Shown here piece by piece: positions 17,360-24,425 of a DNA stretch of 64,000 nucleotides. Origin of the DNA: Mycolicibacterium flavescens (GTDB taxonomy: Bacteria > Actinomycetota > Actinomycetes > Mycobacteriales > Mycobacteriaceae); assembly GCA_900637135.1 (NCBI GenBank), contig LR134353.1:2480001-2544000 (forward strand). The letters are read 5' to 3'. The translations under genes and the position numbers were made by a program. The first letter of the stretch is position 1, and each line of letters starts with the position of its first letter. Under the pieces are notes generated by a model that ran no database searches, had not been told where the DNA came from, and saw only the letters and a list, made by a program, of their open reading frames with translations.

Positions 17360-17457
17360 TTGTGGTGTGCATCTGACTGTGTCCGACGGTTGTATCTATC
17401 GGCTTTCTAATCGTTAGGGACAGTGGTATCTGGCTGGGTGTATCGGCCGGTGAATCA

Positions 17458-18306
17458 TCACCGGCGGCGCTGCTTGCCGGTGATTGGCCGGCGGTGGGTG
17501 GTCCAGTACGCGGCCACCGCGCTGACCACCACAGCGAAGGCGGCAATGACGCTGGCCGGGAGGGCGTGGTCCTGCAGCCATCCGGTCGCGGTGGCCGACC
17601 AGCCGGTGAGCAGGTTGCCGCCGCTGGCGGTGTGCCCGGTGGCCGCGGGCAGCCAGTACCACGCGAGGTAGGCGCCGGTGGCGATGAGGACAACGGCGGT
17701 GACGCGGGTCCCGTGGCGGGCGAGGATACCCAGATGCCGGGTCAGGGCCGTGCCGGCGATGGCGGTGCCGACGCTGACCAGCATCAAGATGGTGGCGGCA
17801 CCGGCTGTGTATGCGGTGAACACTGCCAGCAGACCGCCCCATCCGCTGGTGGCCTGGGCCTGGGCGATCACCGCGAGCAGTACCCCGAAGGTGCAGGACA
17901 GTGACGCCAGGGCGTAGCCGATTCCGGCCGCGAGCACACCACCGGCTGTTGGGGAGTCCGGCCGATGACGCGTCCGGGCAGGCATACGCAGACCGATGGT
18001 GCGGCCGGTGAGCATGAAGCCGCCCAAGATGGCCAGGGTGAGCCCGATCGTGATCCCGAGCCAGGGAGCAGCCGTCACCAGGGTCCGGGCACCGGCACTG
18101 ATCGCGATACCGGCGAGGGTGAGGGTGCCGGTGAACCCGATGGTCAGGACGGCCCCGGTGCGCAGTGCCCGGGCCAGCCGCACGAGCACCGCATCGGTGC
18201 CGCCGGTGGCGATGGTGCCGGTGATCCACGCCGGTAGCAGCGCGAACCCGCAGGGGTTGACCGGGGCGAGCATGCCAGCGGTAAACGCGAGCGCGAGCAG
18301 GTTCAC
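17458..18306 (-). CDS. CcdA/DsbD-type thiol-transporting membrane protein
   Basis: A 282-aa polytopic protein with about six to seven membrane segments. It contains the CcdA signature NPCGFALLP near residue 17 and a second membrane cysteine in SLSCTFGVLL. These proteins carry reducing equivalents across the membrane to an extracytoplasmic thioredoxin-like partner. The partner is plausibly the CGEC lipoprotein encoded directly upstream, whose stop overlaps this GTG start (GTGA). It is the last gene of the mer operon. A role in keeping surface thiols reduced under mercury stress is inference; direct Hg transport is the alternative. Confidence 0.75.
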   Translation of the reverse strand: MNLLALAFTAGMLAPVNPCGFALLPAWITGTIATGGTDAVLVRLARALRTGAVLTIGFTGTLTLAGIAISAGARTLVTAAPWLGITIGLTLAILGGFMLTGRTIGLRMPARTRHRPDSPTAGGVLAAGIGYALASLSCTFGVLLAVIAQAQATSGWGGLLAVFTAYTAGAATILMLVSVGTAIAGTALTRHLGILARHGTRVTAVVLIATGAYLAWYWLPAATGHTASGGNLLTGWSATATGWLQDHALPASVIAAFAVVVSAVAAYWTTHRRPITGKQRRR

Positions 18307-18857
18307 CGTGCGGCGCTGCTGCCGAGGGCGGCCAGGATCTGATCCTGGGACGGGGCGTGGCCGCGGTAGCTGATCTGCCCGGACGGGTCGATGACGAGGG
18401 CGGTGGTCGGCGCGGTCACCTGGTAGCGGCTGGTCAGGGCCCCGTTAGTATCGACGACCGCGGGCAGGCTGGTGCCGCCGATCTGGTCCAGGAAGTGGCG
18501 AACATCGGCGGGTTTCTCGGTGGGGACGATGTCGACGGCTAGGAACTTGGCGCTGCCTCCGGCTTCCTCCACGGCCGCCCGAGCAGCGGCCAGGGATTTA
18601 CCGCCGCCGACGCATTCGCCGCACCCGTAGGAGAAGAACAGGATCGCGGTCGGGGCGGCAGCGGGCAGTTCGACGGTTTTGCCGTCCACCGTGGTCAGTG
18701 TCGCCGCCGTCGCCTGGGTTGTGGCGTTGGCGTGTGGCGGTGAGGTCGGATTGCTGGTTGTGGCCGATTGGCCGCACGCGGTCAGCGCGCCCGCTGCCAG
18801 CATCACAGCCGTAACGCCCGCCCACCTGTGGGGTGTAAACGAACGCGTTTCAGACAT
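18303..18857 (-). CDS. Thioredoxin/redoxin-like lipoprotein (CGEC motif)
   Basis: A signal peptide ends in the lipobox LTAC (Cys28). After a Thr/Ser/Ala-rich linker, a thioredoxin fold begins at about residue 50 (LTTVDGKTVELP). Its active-site pair is CGEC (Cys79, Cys82) in FFSYGCGECVGG, and a cis-Pro-like TSLPAVVD follows. It is a TlpA/peroxiredoxin-like membrane-anchored oxidoreductase. Position between the mercury transporter gene (8-base overlap) and the CcdA gene links it to thiol-based mercury handling at the cell surface. Confidence 0.75.
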   Translation of the reverse strand: MSETRSFTPHRWAGVTAVMLAAGALTACGQSATTSNPTSPPHANATTQATAATLTTVDGKTVELPAAAPTAILFFSYGCGECVGGGKSLAAARAAVEEAGGSAKFLAVDIVPTEKPADVRHFLDQIGGTSLPAVVDTNGALTSRYQVTAPTTALVIDPSGQISYRGHAPSQDQILAALGSSAAR

Positions 18858-19140
18858 TGTCGATGCTTCCTTTCGTCAGGTCGTCGAGCGTGTGCGTCGC
18901 GGGTGAATGGCTGTCGGCGGGACAGCAGTGATCGCCGCGTTGACCGCGGCGGGCGAAGGCGACCACAGCCGCCAGCAGCAGCGCGACGGCTGCCCCGATG
19001 ACCCATGGATTCTCGAGCAGTCCACACACGGCGGCGAGCGCGCCGCCGGCGATCAGGACTGGCGCGGCGCAACACAGGGCCGTCACCAGCACCGCTGCCG
19101 CACCCAGCAGCACGGGATTTCTTCGTGGACGTTGATTCAT
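18850..19140 (-). CDS. Small MerT/MerE-like mercury transporter
   Basis: A 96-aa protein with two membrane segments. The first carries vicinal cysteines (LVTALCCAAPV, Cys23/24), the hallmark of Hg(II) uptake proteins of the MerT/MerC/MerE kind. A second pair, HCCPAD (Cys72/73), lies just after the second segment on what should be the cytosolic side and could pass Hg to MerA. It is too short for a three-helix MerT. It lies 32 bases after merB and overlaps the redoxin gene. Confidence 0.7.
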   Translation of the reverse strand: MNQRPRRNPVLLGAAAVLVTALCCAAPVLIAGGALAAVCGLLENPWVIGAAVALLLAAVVAFARRGQRGDHCCPADSHSPATHTLDDLTKGSIDNV

Positions 19141-19172
19141 TGATTTCTCCTCATCAGGTTGGGTGCGGCTGG

Positions 19173-19814
19173 TCAGCTGCAGCAGCCGGGGTGGGCAGTT
19201 GGCGGGGTATGGAGCTGGGTAAGGATTTGTGTGGTCAGGGCTGCGCCGAGTTGGTGGGCCTCAGCGACGCTGACGATCTGACCTTCGGGGTGCTCGGCGA
19301 GCCACGGCGCGGCGTCCTGCGCGCAGGTGAAGTAGTGCACCTGGTTGCAGAATGAGGACCGGATCGAGGTGAGGTCGTCGGGGTTGACCAGCGAGACCAC
19401 CGCGGTCTCGGGCTGCACGCTGGTGACACCGTTTTCGCCGACCGAGACCCTGATCGGGTGCCCGCTGACGGGTGATTCGGATTCGATGCTGGCGGGCCGG
19501 TCCAGGATGGTGGGAAAGATGAGGGTGTCCAGGGCGCACCAGGTGTAGAGCTCTTGGCCGGCCACGGTGAATCGGTGGCGGGTCGGGCGCAGGGTCAGGC
19601 CCTGGCCGACGATGCGGCCCTGCTCGTCGTATTCGGTGTCGGGTACCGCGGCCAGACGCCGGGTCACCTCGTCAACCGGGAGGCCGACGGCCGCGGCGAG
19701 CGCCTCCACGGTGACCGGCTCGCCGGCGGCGAGCAGCCGCAGCAACGGCACCAGCATCGTCGGGTCGAGCCCGGACTCTTCCGGAATGGTCAGGCGGTCA
19801 AGGAAATTGGGCAT
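19173..19814 (-). CDS. merB: Alkylmercury lyase MerB
   Basis: MerB breaks the carbon-mercury bond of organomercurials, releasing Hg(II) for MerA. The catalytic set is present: Cys93 and Asp96 in TWCALDTLIFPT, and Cys156 in SSFCNQVHYF. The product is 213 aa, normal for the family. I chose ATG 19814 because it begins the family N-terminus and has GAAAGG upstream; the frame stays open far into merA but that part is merA read out of frame. It follows merA by 26 bases. Confidence 0.93.
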   Translation of the reverse strand: MPNFLDRLTIPEESGLDPTMLVPLLRLLAAGEPVTVEALAAAVGLPVDEVTRRLAAVPDTEYDEQGRIVGQGLTLRPTRHRFTVAGQELYTWCALDTLIFPTILDRPASIESESPVSGHPIRVSVGENGVTSVQPETAVVSLVNPDDLTSIRSSFCNQVHYFTCAQDAAPWLAEHPEGQIVSVAEAHQLGAALTTQILTQLHTPPTAHPGCCS

Positions 19815-19840
19815 CAGGAACCTTTCGAGTGAGCCATGCG

Positions 19841-21244
19841 TCAGGATGCGCAGCAGGACAGTCGGGACATATCGGCGCTGAAGGACTGGGCGGCGATTTT
19901 GATGCCTTCGGCCATGGTCAGATACGGGGCCCAGGACCCGGCGACCTGGTCGACGGTCATCGCGGCGTCGAGGATGTAGACCGCGGCGGCGGCGATCTCG
20001 CCAGCATCCTTGGCGACGGCGGTGATGCCGTGGATGCGGCCGGTGCCGGCGTCGGCGACGAGTTTGATGAAACCGCGGGTGTCTCGGTTGACCACCGCAC
20101 GCGGCACATGTTTTAGCGGCAGCACCCGGCAGTCGCACCGTGTCCCGGCGGCGAGGAGCTCGGCCTCGGTCGTCCCGGCCGCACCGACCGCGGGGCTGGT
20201 GAACGTCACGCGGGGCAGATGGCGGTAGTCGACCCTGCGGCCGGCGTCGGTGAAGATGTTGTCGGCGACCATCGCGCCGTGATGGGCGGCGACGTAGACG
20301 AACTCGCGGTGCCCGGTCACGTCGCCGGCCGCCCAGATCCGTGGGTTCGACGACTGCAGCCCGTCGCTCACCACGACCTCGTTGTTCTCGCCGGTTTTGA
20401 CCTGCACCGCTTCGAGATTCAGGCCGTCGGTGTTCGGACGGCGGCCGGTGGCGACGAGGACTTTCGCGGCACGGAACTGCTGCGTTCCGCCGGTGATGGT
20501 CGCGGTGACCGTGACCTGATCGTCGGCCTGCTCGACCTCGCTCACCGTGGCGCGGCGCACCACCCGGATGCCGTCGTCGGCGAACACCTCCAGCAGCGCC
20601 ATGCCGACTTCCGGCTCTTCCTTCGATGCCAGCGTGGAGCGGACCAGCACCGTCACCGTTGACCCGAGCCGGGCGAACAGTTGCGCCTGCTCCAACGCGA
20701 CGTAGCCGCCGCCGATCACCAGCAGCGACTCCGGGACCTCGGTGACTTCCATCGCGGTGGTCGAGGTCAGGTAGGCGACGCCCTCGAATGCGGGCGGGAT
20801 GACTGGGTTCGCGCCGGTGGCGATCAGGTAGTGCTCGGCCTCGATGGTGGCATCGCCGACCTCGATGACGGGCGCGTCCGGGGTTCCGGCGAACCGCGCT
20901 TGGCCCTGAATGCGCTGCCAGCCATACGATTCGGCCACGTTGAGGTACTTCTCTGAGCGCAGCGACTCCACCAGATCGTGCGTGCCGGCGATCAGGGCCG
21001 CCATGTCCACCGGGCCGGCCGTGGTGGCGATCCCCGGGAACCGGGCAGTGTCGGCTGCGGTATGCCGGGCCTCGGCCGCTGCGATCAGGGCCTTTGACGG
21101 CACGCAGCCGGTGTTGACACACGTGCCACCGAAGATGCCGCGCTCGATCATGACGACGGACTTACCGAGCGCGGTAGCGCGGATCGCCGCGGCCATCGCC
21201 GCGCCGCCGGAACCGATGACCGCGAGGTCCAATCCCTGACTCAT
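19841..21244 (-). CDS. merA: Mercuric reductase MerA
   Basis: A FAD/NADPH flavoprotein that reduces Hg(II) to volatile Hg(0). Visible are the FAD-binding GSGGAAMAAA near residue 11, the redox pair in GGTCVNTGCVPSK (Cys42, Cys47), the NAD(P) site VIGGGYVALE, a second FAD motif RIWAAGDVTG, and the C-terminal Hg-delivering pair Cys464-Cys465. It lacks the N-terminal NmerA metal-binding domain, so the length is 467 aa. ATG 21244 follows AAGGATGG. It is first in a five-gene operon. Confidence 0.95.
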   Translation of the reverse strand: MSQGLDLAVIGSGGAAMAAAIRATALGKSVVMIERGIFGGTCVNTGCVPSKALIAAAEARHTAADTARFPGIATTAGPVDMAALIAGTHDLVESLRSEKYLNVAESYGWQRIQGQARFAGTPDAPVIEVGDATIEAEHYLIATGANPVIPPAFEGVAYLTSTTAMEVTEVPESLLVIGGGYVALEQAQLFARLGSTVTVLVRSTLASKEEPEVGMALLEVFADDGIRVVRRATVSEVEQADDQVTVTATITGGTQQFRAAKVLVATGRRPNTDGLNLEAVQVKTGENNEVVVSDGLQSSNPRIWAAGDVTGHREFVYVAAHHGAMVADNIFTDAGRRVDYRHLPRVTFTSPAVGAAGTTEAELLAAGTRCDCRVLPLKHVPRAVVNRDTRGFIKLVADAGTGRIHGITAVAKDAGEIAAAAVYILDAAMTVDQVAGSWAPYLTMAEGIKIAAQSFSADMSRLSCCAS

Positions 21245-21253
21245 GCACCCATC

Positions 21254-21283
21254 CTTGACCTTCAAGTAGGCTTGAAGGTCAAG
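21254..21283. promoter_or_regulatory. MerR operator between merA and merR
   Basis: CTTGACCTTCAAG (21254-21266), TAGG, then its exact reverse complement CTTGAAGGTCAAG (21271-21283). This perfect 13-bp dyad with TTGACC on each strand sits 9 bases before the merA ATG and 17 before merR, so it controls both. MerR proteins bind such dyads between an over-spaced -35 and -10 and untwist the DNA when metal binds. Confidence 0.8.
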
Positions 21284-21300
21284 TGTTCTGAGGAGACATC

Positions 21301-21690
21301 GTGAGAATCGGGAAGCTCGCCGAGGCGACCGGGGCCACCACCGCGACGCTGCGCTACTACGAAGACGAAGGCCTGCTCCCGCCCGCCGAACGTTCCCCGG
21401 CGGGGTATCGCGACTATGCCGCCGACACGATCGCCCGGGTCGGCTTCATCCGACGGGGACAGGCCGCCGGGTTCAGCCTCGCCCAGATTCGGCAGATCCT
21501 CGACATCCGTGACAGCGGCCACGCGCCGTGCACGCACGTGCGCGACCTGCTCGACATCCGACTGACCGACCTCGACGAGCAGATCAGCGCACTGGTGGCA
21601 CTGCGCGAGACCATCGCCCGGCTGCGGCAGGGCGCCGAAAGCGTCGACCCGGAATCATGCAGCGCCGATGACGTATGTCGATACCTCTAG
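21301..21690 (+). CDS. merR: MerR-family mercury-responsive regulator
   Basis: A 129-aa protein from GTG 21301, with AGGAG seven bases upstream. The winged-helix domain (MRIGKLAEATGATTATLRYYEDEGLLPP) is canonical. A dimerisation helix follows, with Cys77 at its head, and Cys120 and Cys126 near the end (SCSADDVCRYL). This three-cysteine arrangement matches Hg-sensing MerR. It is divergent from merA across the dyad, so it probably represses and activates the mer promoter and autoregulates. Confidence 0.9.
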   Translation: MRIGKLAEATGATTATLRYYEDEGLLPPAERSPAGYRDYAADTIARVGFIRRGQAAGFSLAQIRQILDIRDSGHAPCTHVRDLLDIRLTDLDEQISALVALRETIARLRQGAESVDPESCSADDVCRYL

Positions 21691-21696
21691 GAGCCA

Positions 21697-21714
21697 CCTC
21701 CGTGGCACCGGAGG
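21697..21714 (+). terminator. Hairpin after merR
   Basis: CCTCCG-TGGCAC-CGGAGG starts six bases after the merR stop. The 6-bp GC stem without a T-run could terminate merR or, less likely, belong to the cadD leader. Confidence 0.35.
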
Positions 21715-21828
21715 CATGTATTTCGTCAAGTCCGTTGACCCCGGCAGTCGTCATGAATTTCCGCCCCACTGGAGGTCGTTGGTGCGCGGGAGCGCGGGGC
21801 CTGCTGAGCAGTAGGCTCACCCGATGCG

Positions 21829-22470
21829 GTGGGATTTCACTCGAAGCTGGTCGCATTGGCCGTGCTGAGCCCAGCCACACTCGTTCAGGCGATCGCCACC
21901 TTCGCCATCACCAATATCGACGACATCGTGGTCCTCGCGGTGATGTTCGGCCAGGCGCCCGGTCATCGTGGCGCAGCCATCCGAGTGACCGCCGGTCAGT
22001 ACCTCGGCTTCACCGCCATCTTGGCAGTTTCGGTCGGCGGCGCACTCCTGGGTGCCACGCTGCTTCCTCCAGCCGCACTGCCGTACTTCGGGCTGCTGCC
22101 CATCGTGTTGGGGCTGCGGGCGGCATGGCTGGCCTGGCGGGATCGCCGCACCCAACCGGCGCCGACCGATGATCCCGCAACACTGTTGACGCCTGGCACC
22201 TGGCAGGTCGCAGTCATCACCTTCGCCAACGGCGGCGACAACATCGGCGTGTACGTTCCGATCTTCGCCGTCTCAACGATCGCCACCATCGGTGTTTACA
22301 TCATCGTGTTCCTCATCGGTGTGGCCATCTGGTGCGCGGCCGGCCGATATTTCGCCTCCCACCCGATCATCGCCAAAGCACTCTCACGCTGGGGCCACAT
22401 CGTTCTGCCCGTTGCACTGATCACAATCGGGGCCCTCATCCTCATCAAAGGCGGAGCGTTCGCCCTCTAG
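21829..22470 (+). CDS. cadD: CadD-family cadmium resistance transporter
   Basis: A 213-aa membrane protein with about five to six segments. The family signatures are [18 protein letters not shown] near the N-terminus and [19 protein letters not shown] in the middle, each with membrane-embedded acidic residues. CadD proteins give cadmium resistance in Gram-positives. GTG 21829 gives the full first segment. The gene reads rightward from merR but is separated by 138 bases, so it may have its own promoter. Confidence 0.85.
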   Translation: MGFHSKLVALAVLSPATLVQAIATFAITNIDDIVVLAVMFGQAPGHRGAAIRVTAGQYLGFTAILAVSVGGALLGATLLPPAALPYFGLLPIVLGLRAAWLAWRDRRTQPAPTDDPATLLTPGTWQVAVITFANGGDNIGVYVPIFAVSTIATIGVYIIVFLIGVAIWCAAGRYFASHPIIAKALSRWGHIVLPVALITIGALILIKGGAFAL

Positions 22471-22493
22471 CTCGGAGCAACTTCACCACTCAG

Positions 22494-22615
22494 GGCCAGG
22501 AGGCGCTCCTGCATCGGCATGTGTTGGCGTTCAACCACTTTGGTGATGTCCCGGCCCGTATCCGCTATGACAATCTAAAACGGGCGGTGGCCAAGGTGCT
22601 CAAAGGCCGCAGCCG
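22494..22615 (+). pseudogene. Remnant of IS21-family istA transposase
   Basis: About 40 codons ([28 protein letters not shown], then AVAKVLKGR) match the region of IS21 IstA just after the second catalytic Asp. Nothing recognisable flanks it: no start, no istB, no IS ends. It is a scrap embedded between cadD and the right end of the transposon. The rest of 22471-22780 shows no gene. Confidence 0.75.
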
Positions 22616-22780
22616 GCACCCGAACTACCAACACGAGCGAGCGCACCACAGAATCATGATCGTGTGTCACGAGAGACACGATCACAGTAGTTATACCGAA
22701 GACGTACCCGAGCCAACGGAATCGACAGGAGACCATTCCGGCTACCCTGCTGCGCTCGCAGCCGGGCGCGGAAGCAGGGT

Positions 22781-22883
22781 TGCCCCAGATTCAATGAGAA
22801 ACGTCGCGATCGAAATTCTCATCCAATCTGGGGCAATGCAGGTCAGACTAGTAAATGTGCCCCAGATTCAATGAGAACGGACA
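22781..22883. repeat. Right end of Tn7-like transposon: three TnsB-type sites and terminal repeat
   Basis: Inverted copies lie at 22781-22800 and 22858-22877 (TGCCCCAGATTCAATGAGAA). A direct-orientation, slightly diverged copy (TTCTCATCCAATCTGGGGCA) is at 22816-22835. The element closes with CGGACA at 22878-22883. The middle site pointing the other way is unusual for Tn7-like right ends. Confidence 0.85.
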
Positions 22884-22942
22884 CTATCTGACGACGCCAC
22901 GAAGCGGCGCGATGACCGGGCCTGGTGTGGACATCGCTAACG

Positions 22943-22977
22943 GGTTGATCGCACGCACCTGGCGCGTGGTATCAACC
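22943..22977. other. Large inverted repeat in gene-free region right of transposon
   Basis: GGTTGAT (22943-22949) pairs with ATCAACC (22971-22977), and CACGC with GCGTG inside it. It lies in 22884-23118, where I see no gene. Purpose unknown; it could be a terminator or a recombination-site remnant. Confidence 0.3.
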
Positions 22978-23118
22978 AGTTAAGGCGTCGCCGCGCGGCG
23001 TGTTGGCCGGAACGGAGCGGTCCGCCGGGAGTGCTCCGGGACGCCGGCCGCAGCGAGTAATCGACCCGGCAAGCATCGGCCTGGTTAGTAAAACGCCGAT
23101 AAGCCACACTATGTCAAG

Positions 23119-23652
23119 TTGGATGTCGGACCGTACTGCCAGACTCTCCCTGTGGATCCGCCGCCGCCGACGGTTTCGTCCGAGTCAGAAATGCTGCGTT
23201 GTTCTCCGGTCGTTGGATGCGGCAAAGTCAAACCGCGAAGCCGAATGGCGCGTACACGAGAGAGCGATCCATTGTGTATGGCGTGCTACCAGCGGGCTCG
23301 CAGGCTCAAGCAAGATCCGGCGGAGATCCGACGCGCCAACCTGTGGGCGAAGTATCGAATCACGCCCGAGCAGTACGATTTACTGCGGGCAACGCAGGAC
23401 TATCGCTGCGCAATCTGCGGACGCGACGAGATCAAAATCGACTTGAACAGAGTCGGTGGTCGACCTCGCAGCGACGGCAGGCCACTGGCGAAGGTTCCGC
23501 TCGCCGTAGATCATGATCACATCACCGGCGAAATCCGGGGGCTTCTCTGTCCGTCATGCAATGCAGGTCTCGGTGCGTTTGGTGATAACCCGCAGCGGCT
23601 AAGTGCCGCCATCTCGTACTTGCAGGCCCATACTTCGTCGAATACCGCGTAG
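23119..23652 (+). CDS. Recombination endonuclease VII-family HNH nuclease
   Basis: The C-terminal half has the endonuclease VII core: CAICG (zinc knuckle), LAVDHDHITGEIRGLLCPSCNAGLGAFGD, with the catalytic DHDH and second Cys pair, then DNPQRLSAAISYL. The N-terminus adds another four-cysteine knuckle (CSPVVGCGK ... CMACYQRARR). ATG 23191 would begin right before that knuckle and may be the true start, since residues 1-24 look non-native. This family resolves branched DNA in phages and is common on actinobacterial phages and mobile elements. Confidence 0.85.
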   Translation: MDVGPYCQTLPVDPPPPTVSSESEMLRCSPVVGCGKVKPRSRMARTRESDPLCMACYQRARRLKQDPAEIRRANLWAKYRITPEQYDLLRATQDYRCAICGRDEIKIDLNRVGGRPRSDGRPLAKVPLAVDHDHITGEIRGLLCPSCNAGLGAFGDNPQRLSAAISYLQAHTSSNTA

Positions 23653-23654
23653 GA

Positions 23655-23672
23655 CGCGTCGGCGCCGACGCG
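23655..23672. terminator. Perfect 18-bp palindrome after endonuclease VII gene
   Basis: CGCGTCGGCGCCGACGCG starts two bases after the stop codon. A GC-only palindrome directly behind a stop suggests a terminator, though without loop or T-run. The rest of 23653-23833 is empty. Confidence 0.4.
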
Positions 23673-23833
23673 GTTCGACAACCGTCCCAACGCTTCCGCC
23701 ATCATGCCGTTTCCTCACCCGGGACGAATACCGCAGGATCGATTATGGCGGGTTACCAGTAAGTTCGTCGTGCTTCGTTGGCGGCGTCTTCACTTGCGCC
23801 GCCTACTATTTGATTAGGGTGATGGCGCAGAGC

Positions 23834-24145
23834 TCATAGACCGAGAACGACACGTAGGGCCGCATCAACGCGGCGCATTTCGTCGAAGCTGAGGAACCCG
23901 ACGCTCTTGCCAAGCCGACCCGGGTCGACCGCCGCGGTCTGCTCAGCAAGTACTCGGGTGTTCACGCCGGCGATTTCAACCTCGGGTCGGAAGCTGGCGG
24001 CACGAGCCGACGTGGACGTCGGTGCAACCAGCCAGGTCGACAGCGGCACGTGATCTGACTGGACTACTACGGCGTATCGGGAACCATACTGCTCGTGACC
24101 GCGACTCCCCCGCGGGGCGTGTAACCGAAAGACTTCACCACGCAC
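23834..24145 (-). CDS. MazF-type endoribonuclease toxin
   Basis: A 103-aa protein from GTG 24145 (VRGEVFRLHAPRGSRGHEQYGSRYAVVVQSD). The start EVFRL, the RGHEQ.GSRYAVVVQ motif and later STWLVAPTS are typical of actinobacterial MazF. Expected activity is cleavage of single-stranded RNA at short motifs. The GTG start overlaps the antitoxin stop by 11 bases; the longer frame to 24259 crosses the antitoxin gene and is rejected. Confidence 0.85.
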   Translation of the reverse strand: MRGEVFRLHAPRGSRGHEQYGSRYAVVVQSDHVPLSTWLVAPTSTSARAASFRPEVEIAGVNTRVLAEQTAAVDPGRLGKSVGFLSFDEMRRVDAALRVVLGL

Positions 24146-24368
24146 GCAGCGTCTCCATGTCGCGCAGTACCTGCGTGGCCTCAGCGCGGTCGGATTCGTC
24201 GTCGGCGAGCCTTTCCGCCTCGGCGCGAATCGCCGCATTGGCCTTTCGACGTGCGGCATCGATGAGGGCAGATCGAACGGCTGCGGACACAGCCGTGCCG
24301 TCCCTGGTCAAAACCTCCAGCGCCTTGGCTGTGTCGTCGTCCGGCCGGAAGGTGATCGTGTCAGCCAT
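24135..24368 (-). CDS. Ribbon-helix-helix antitoxin (MazE-type)
   Basis: A 77-aa protein from ATG 24368 (MADTITFRPDDDTAKALEVL). The N-terminus fits a ribbon-helix-helix strand and helix, and the C-terminal half (ADDESDRAEATQVLRDMETLRAW) is the acidic toxin-binding tail. It precedes and overlaps the MazF gene. It is the second toxin-antitoxin pair in the accessory region. Confidence 0.8.
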   Translation of the reverse strand: MADTITFRPDDDTAKALEVLTRDGTAVSAAVRSALIDAARRKANAAIRAEAERLADDESDRAEATQVLRDMETLRAW

Positions 24369-24425
24369 AGCCACAGTGTACGACGTTTTGTAAGACAACT
24401 GCTGGTTCCAGAGGGACCGCCGCCA

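Larger units (their letters stand above)
12537..22883. mobile_element. Tn7-like transposon with mercury/cadmium resistance cargo (about 10.35 kb)
   Basis: Both ends begin TGTCCG and continue into the same 20-bp site, giving terminal inverted repeats that match at 25 of 26 bases (12537-12562 and 22858-22883). Each end has three copies of the 20-bp site, as expected for TnsB binding. Inside are TnsA-, TnsB-, TnsC- and TniQ-like genes in the usual order next to the left end, then a convergent mer operon, merR, a CadD-like gene and an IS21 scrap at the right end. No TnsD/TnsE and no CRISPR-Cas module is present. The flanking bases (TCTCG left, CTATC right) do not form a duplication. Confidence 0.9.

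Noticed and set aside
19173..21122. 649-aa fusion of MerB with an N-terminal extension
   Set aside because: The extension is merA read in another frame, Arg/Gly/His-rich without a fold. MerB starts at ATG 19814.
22332..22874. 180-aa protein gene at the transposon right end
   Set aside because: Only about 40 codons match IS21 IstA; the rest overlaps cadD or the end repeats.
12537..22883. CRISPR-associated transposon (CAST)
   Set aside because: No repeat array, Cas12k, Cascade or other Cas gene is inside or near the element.
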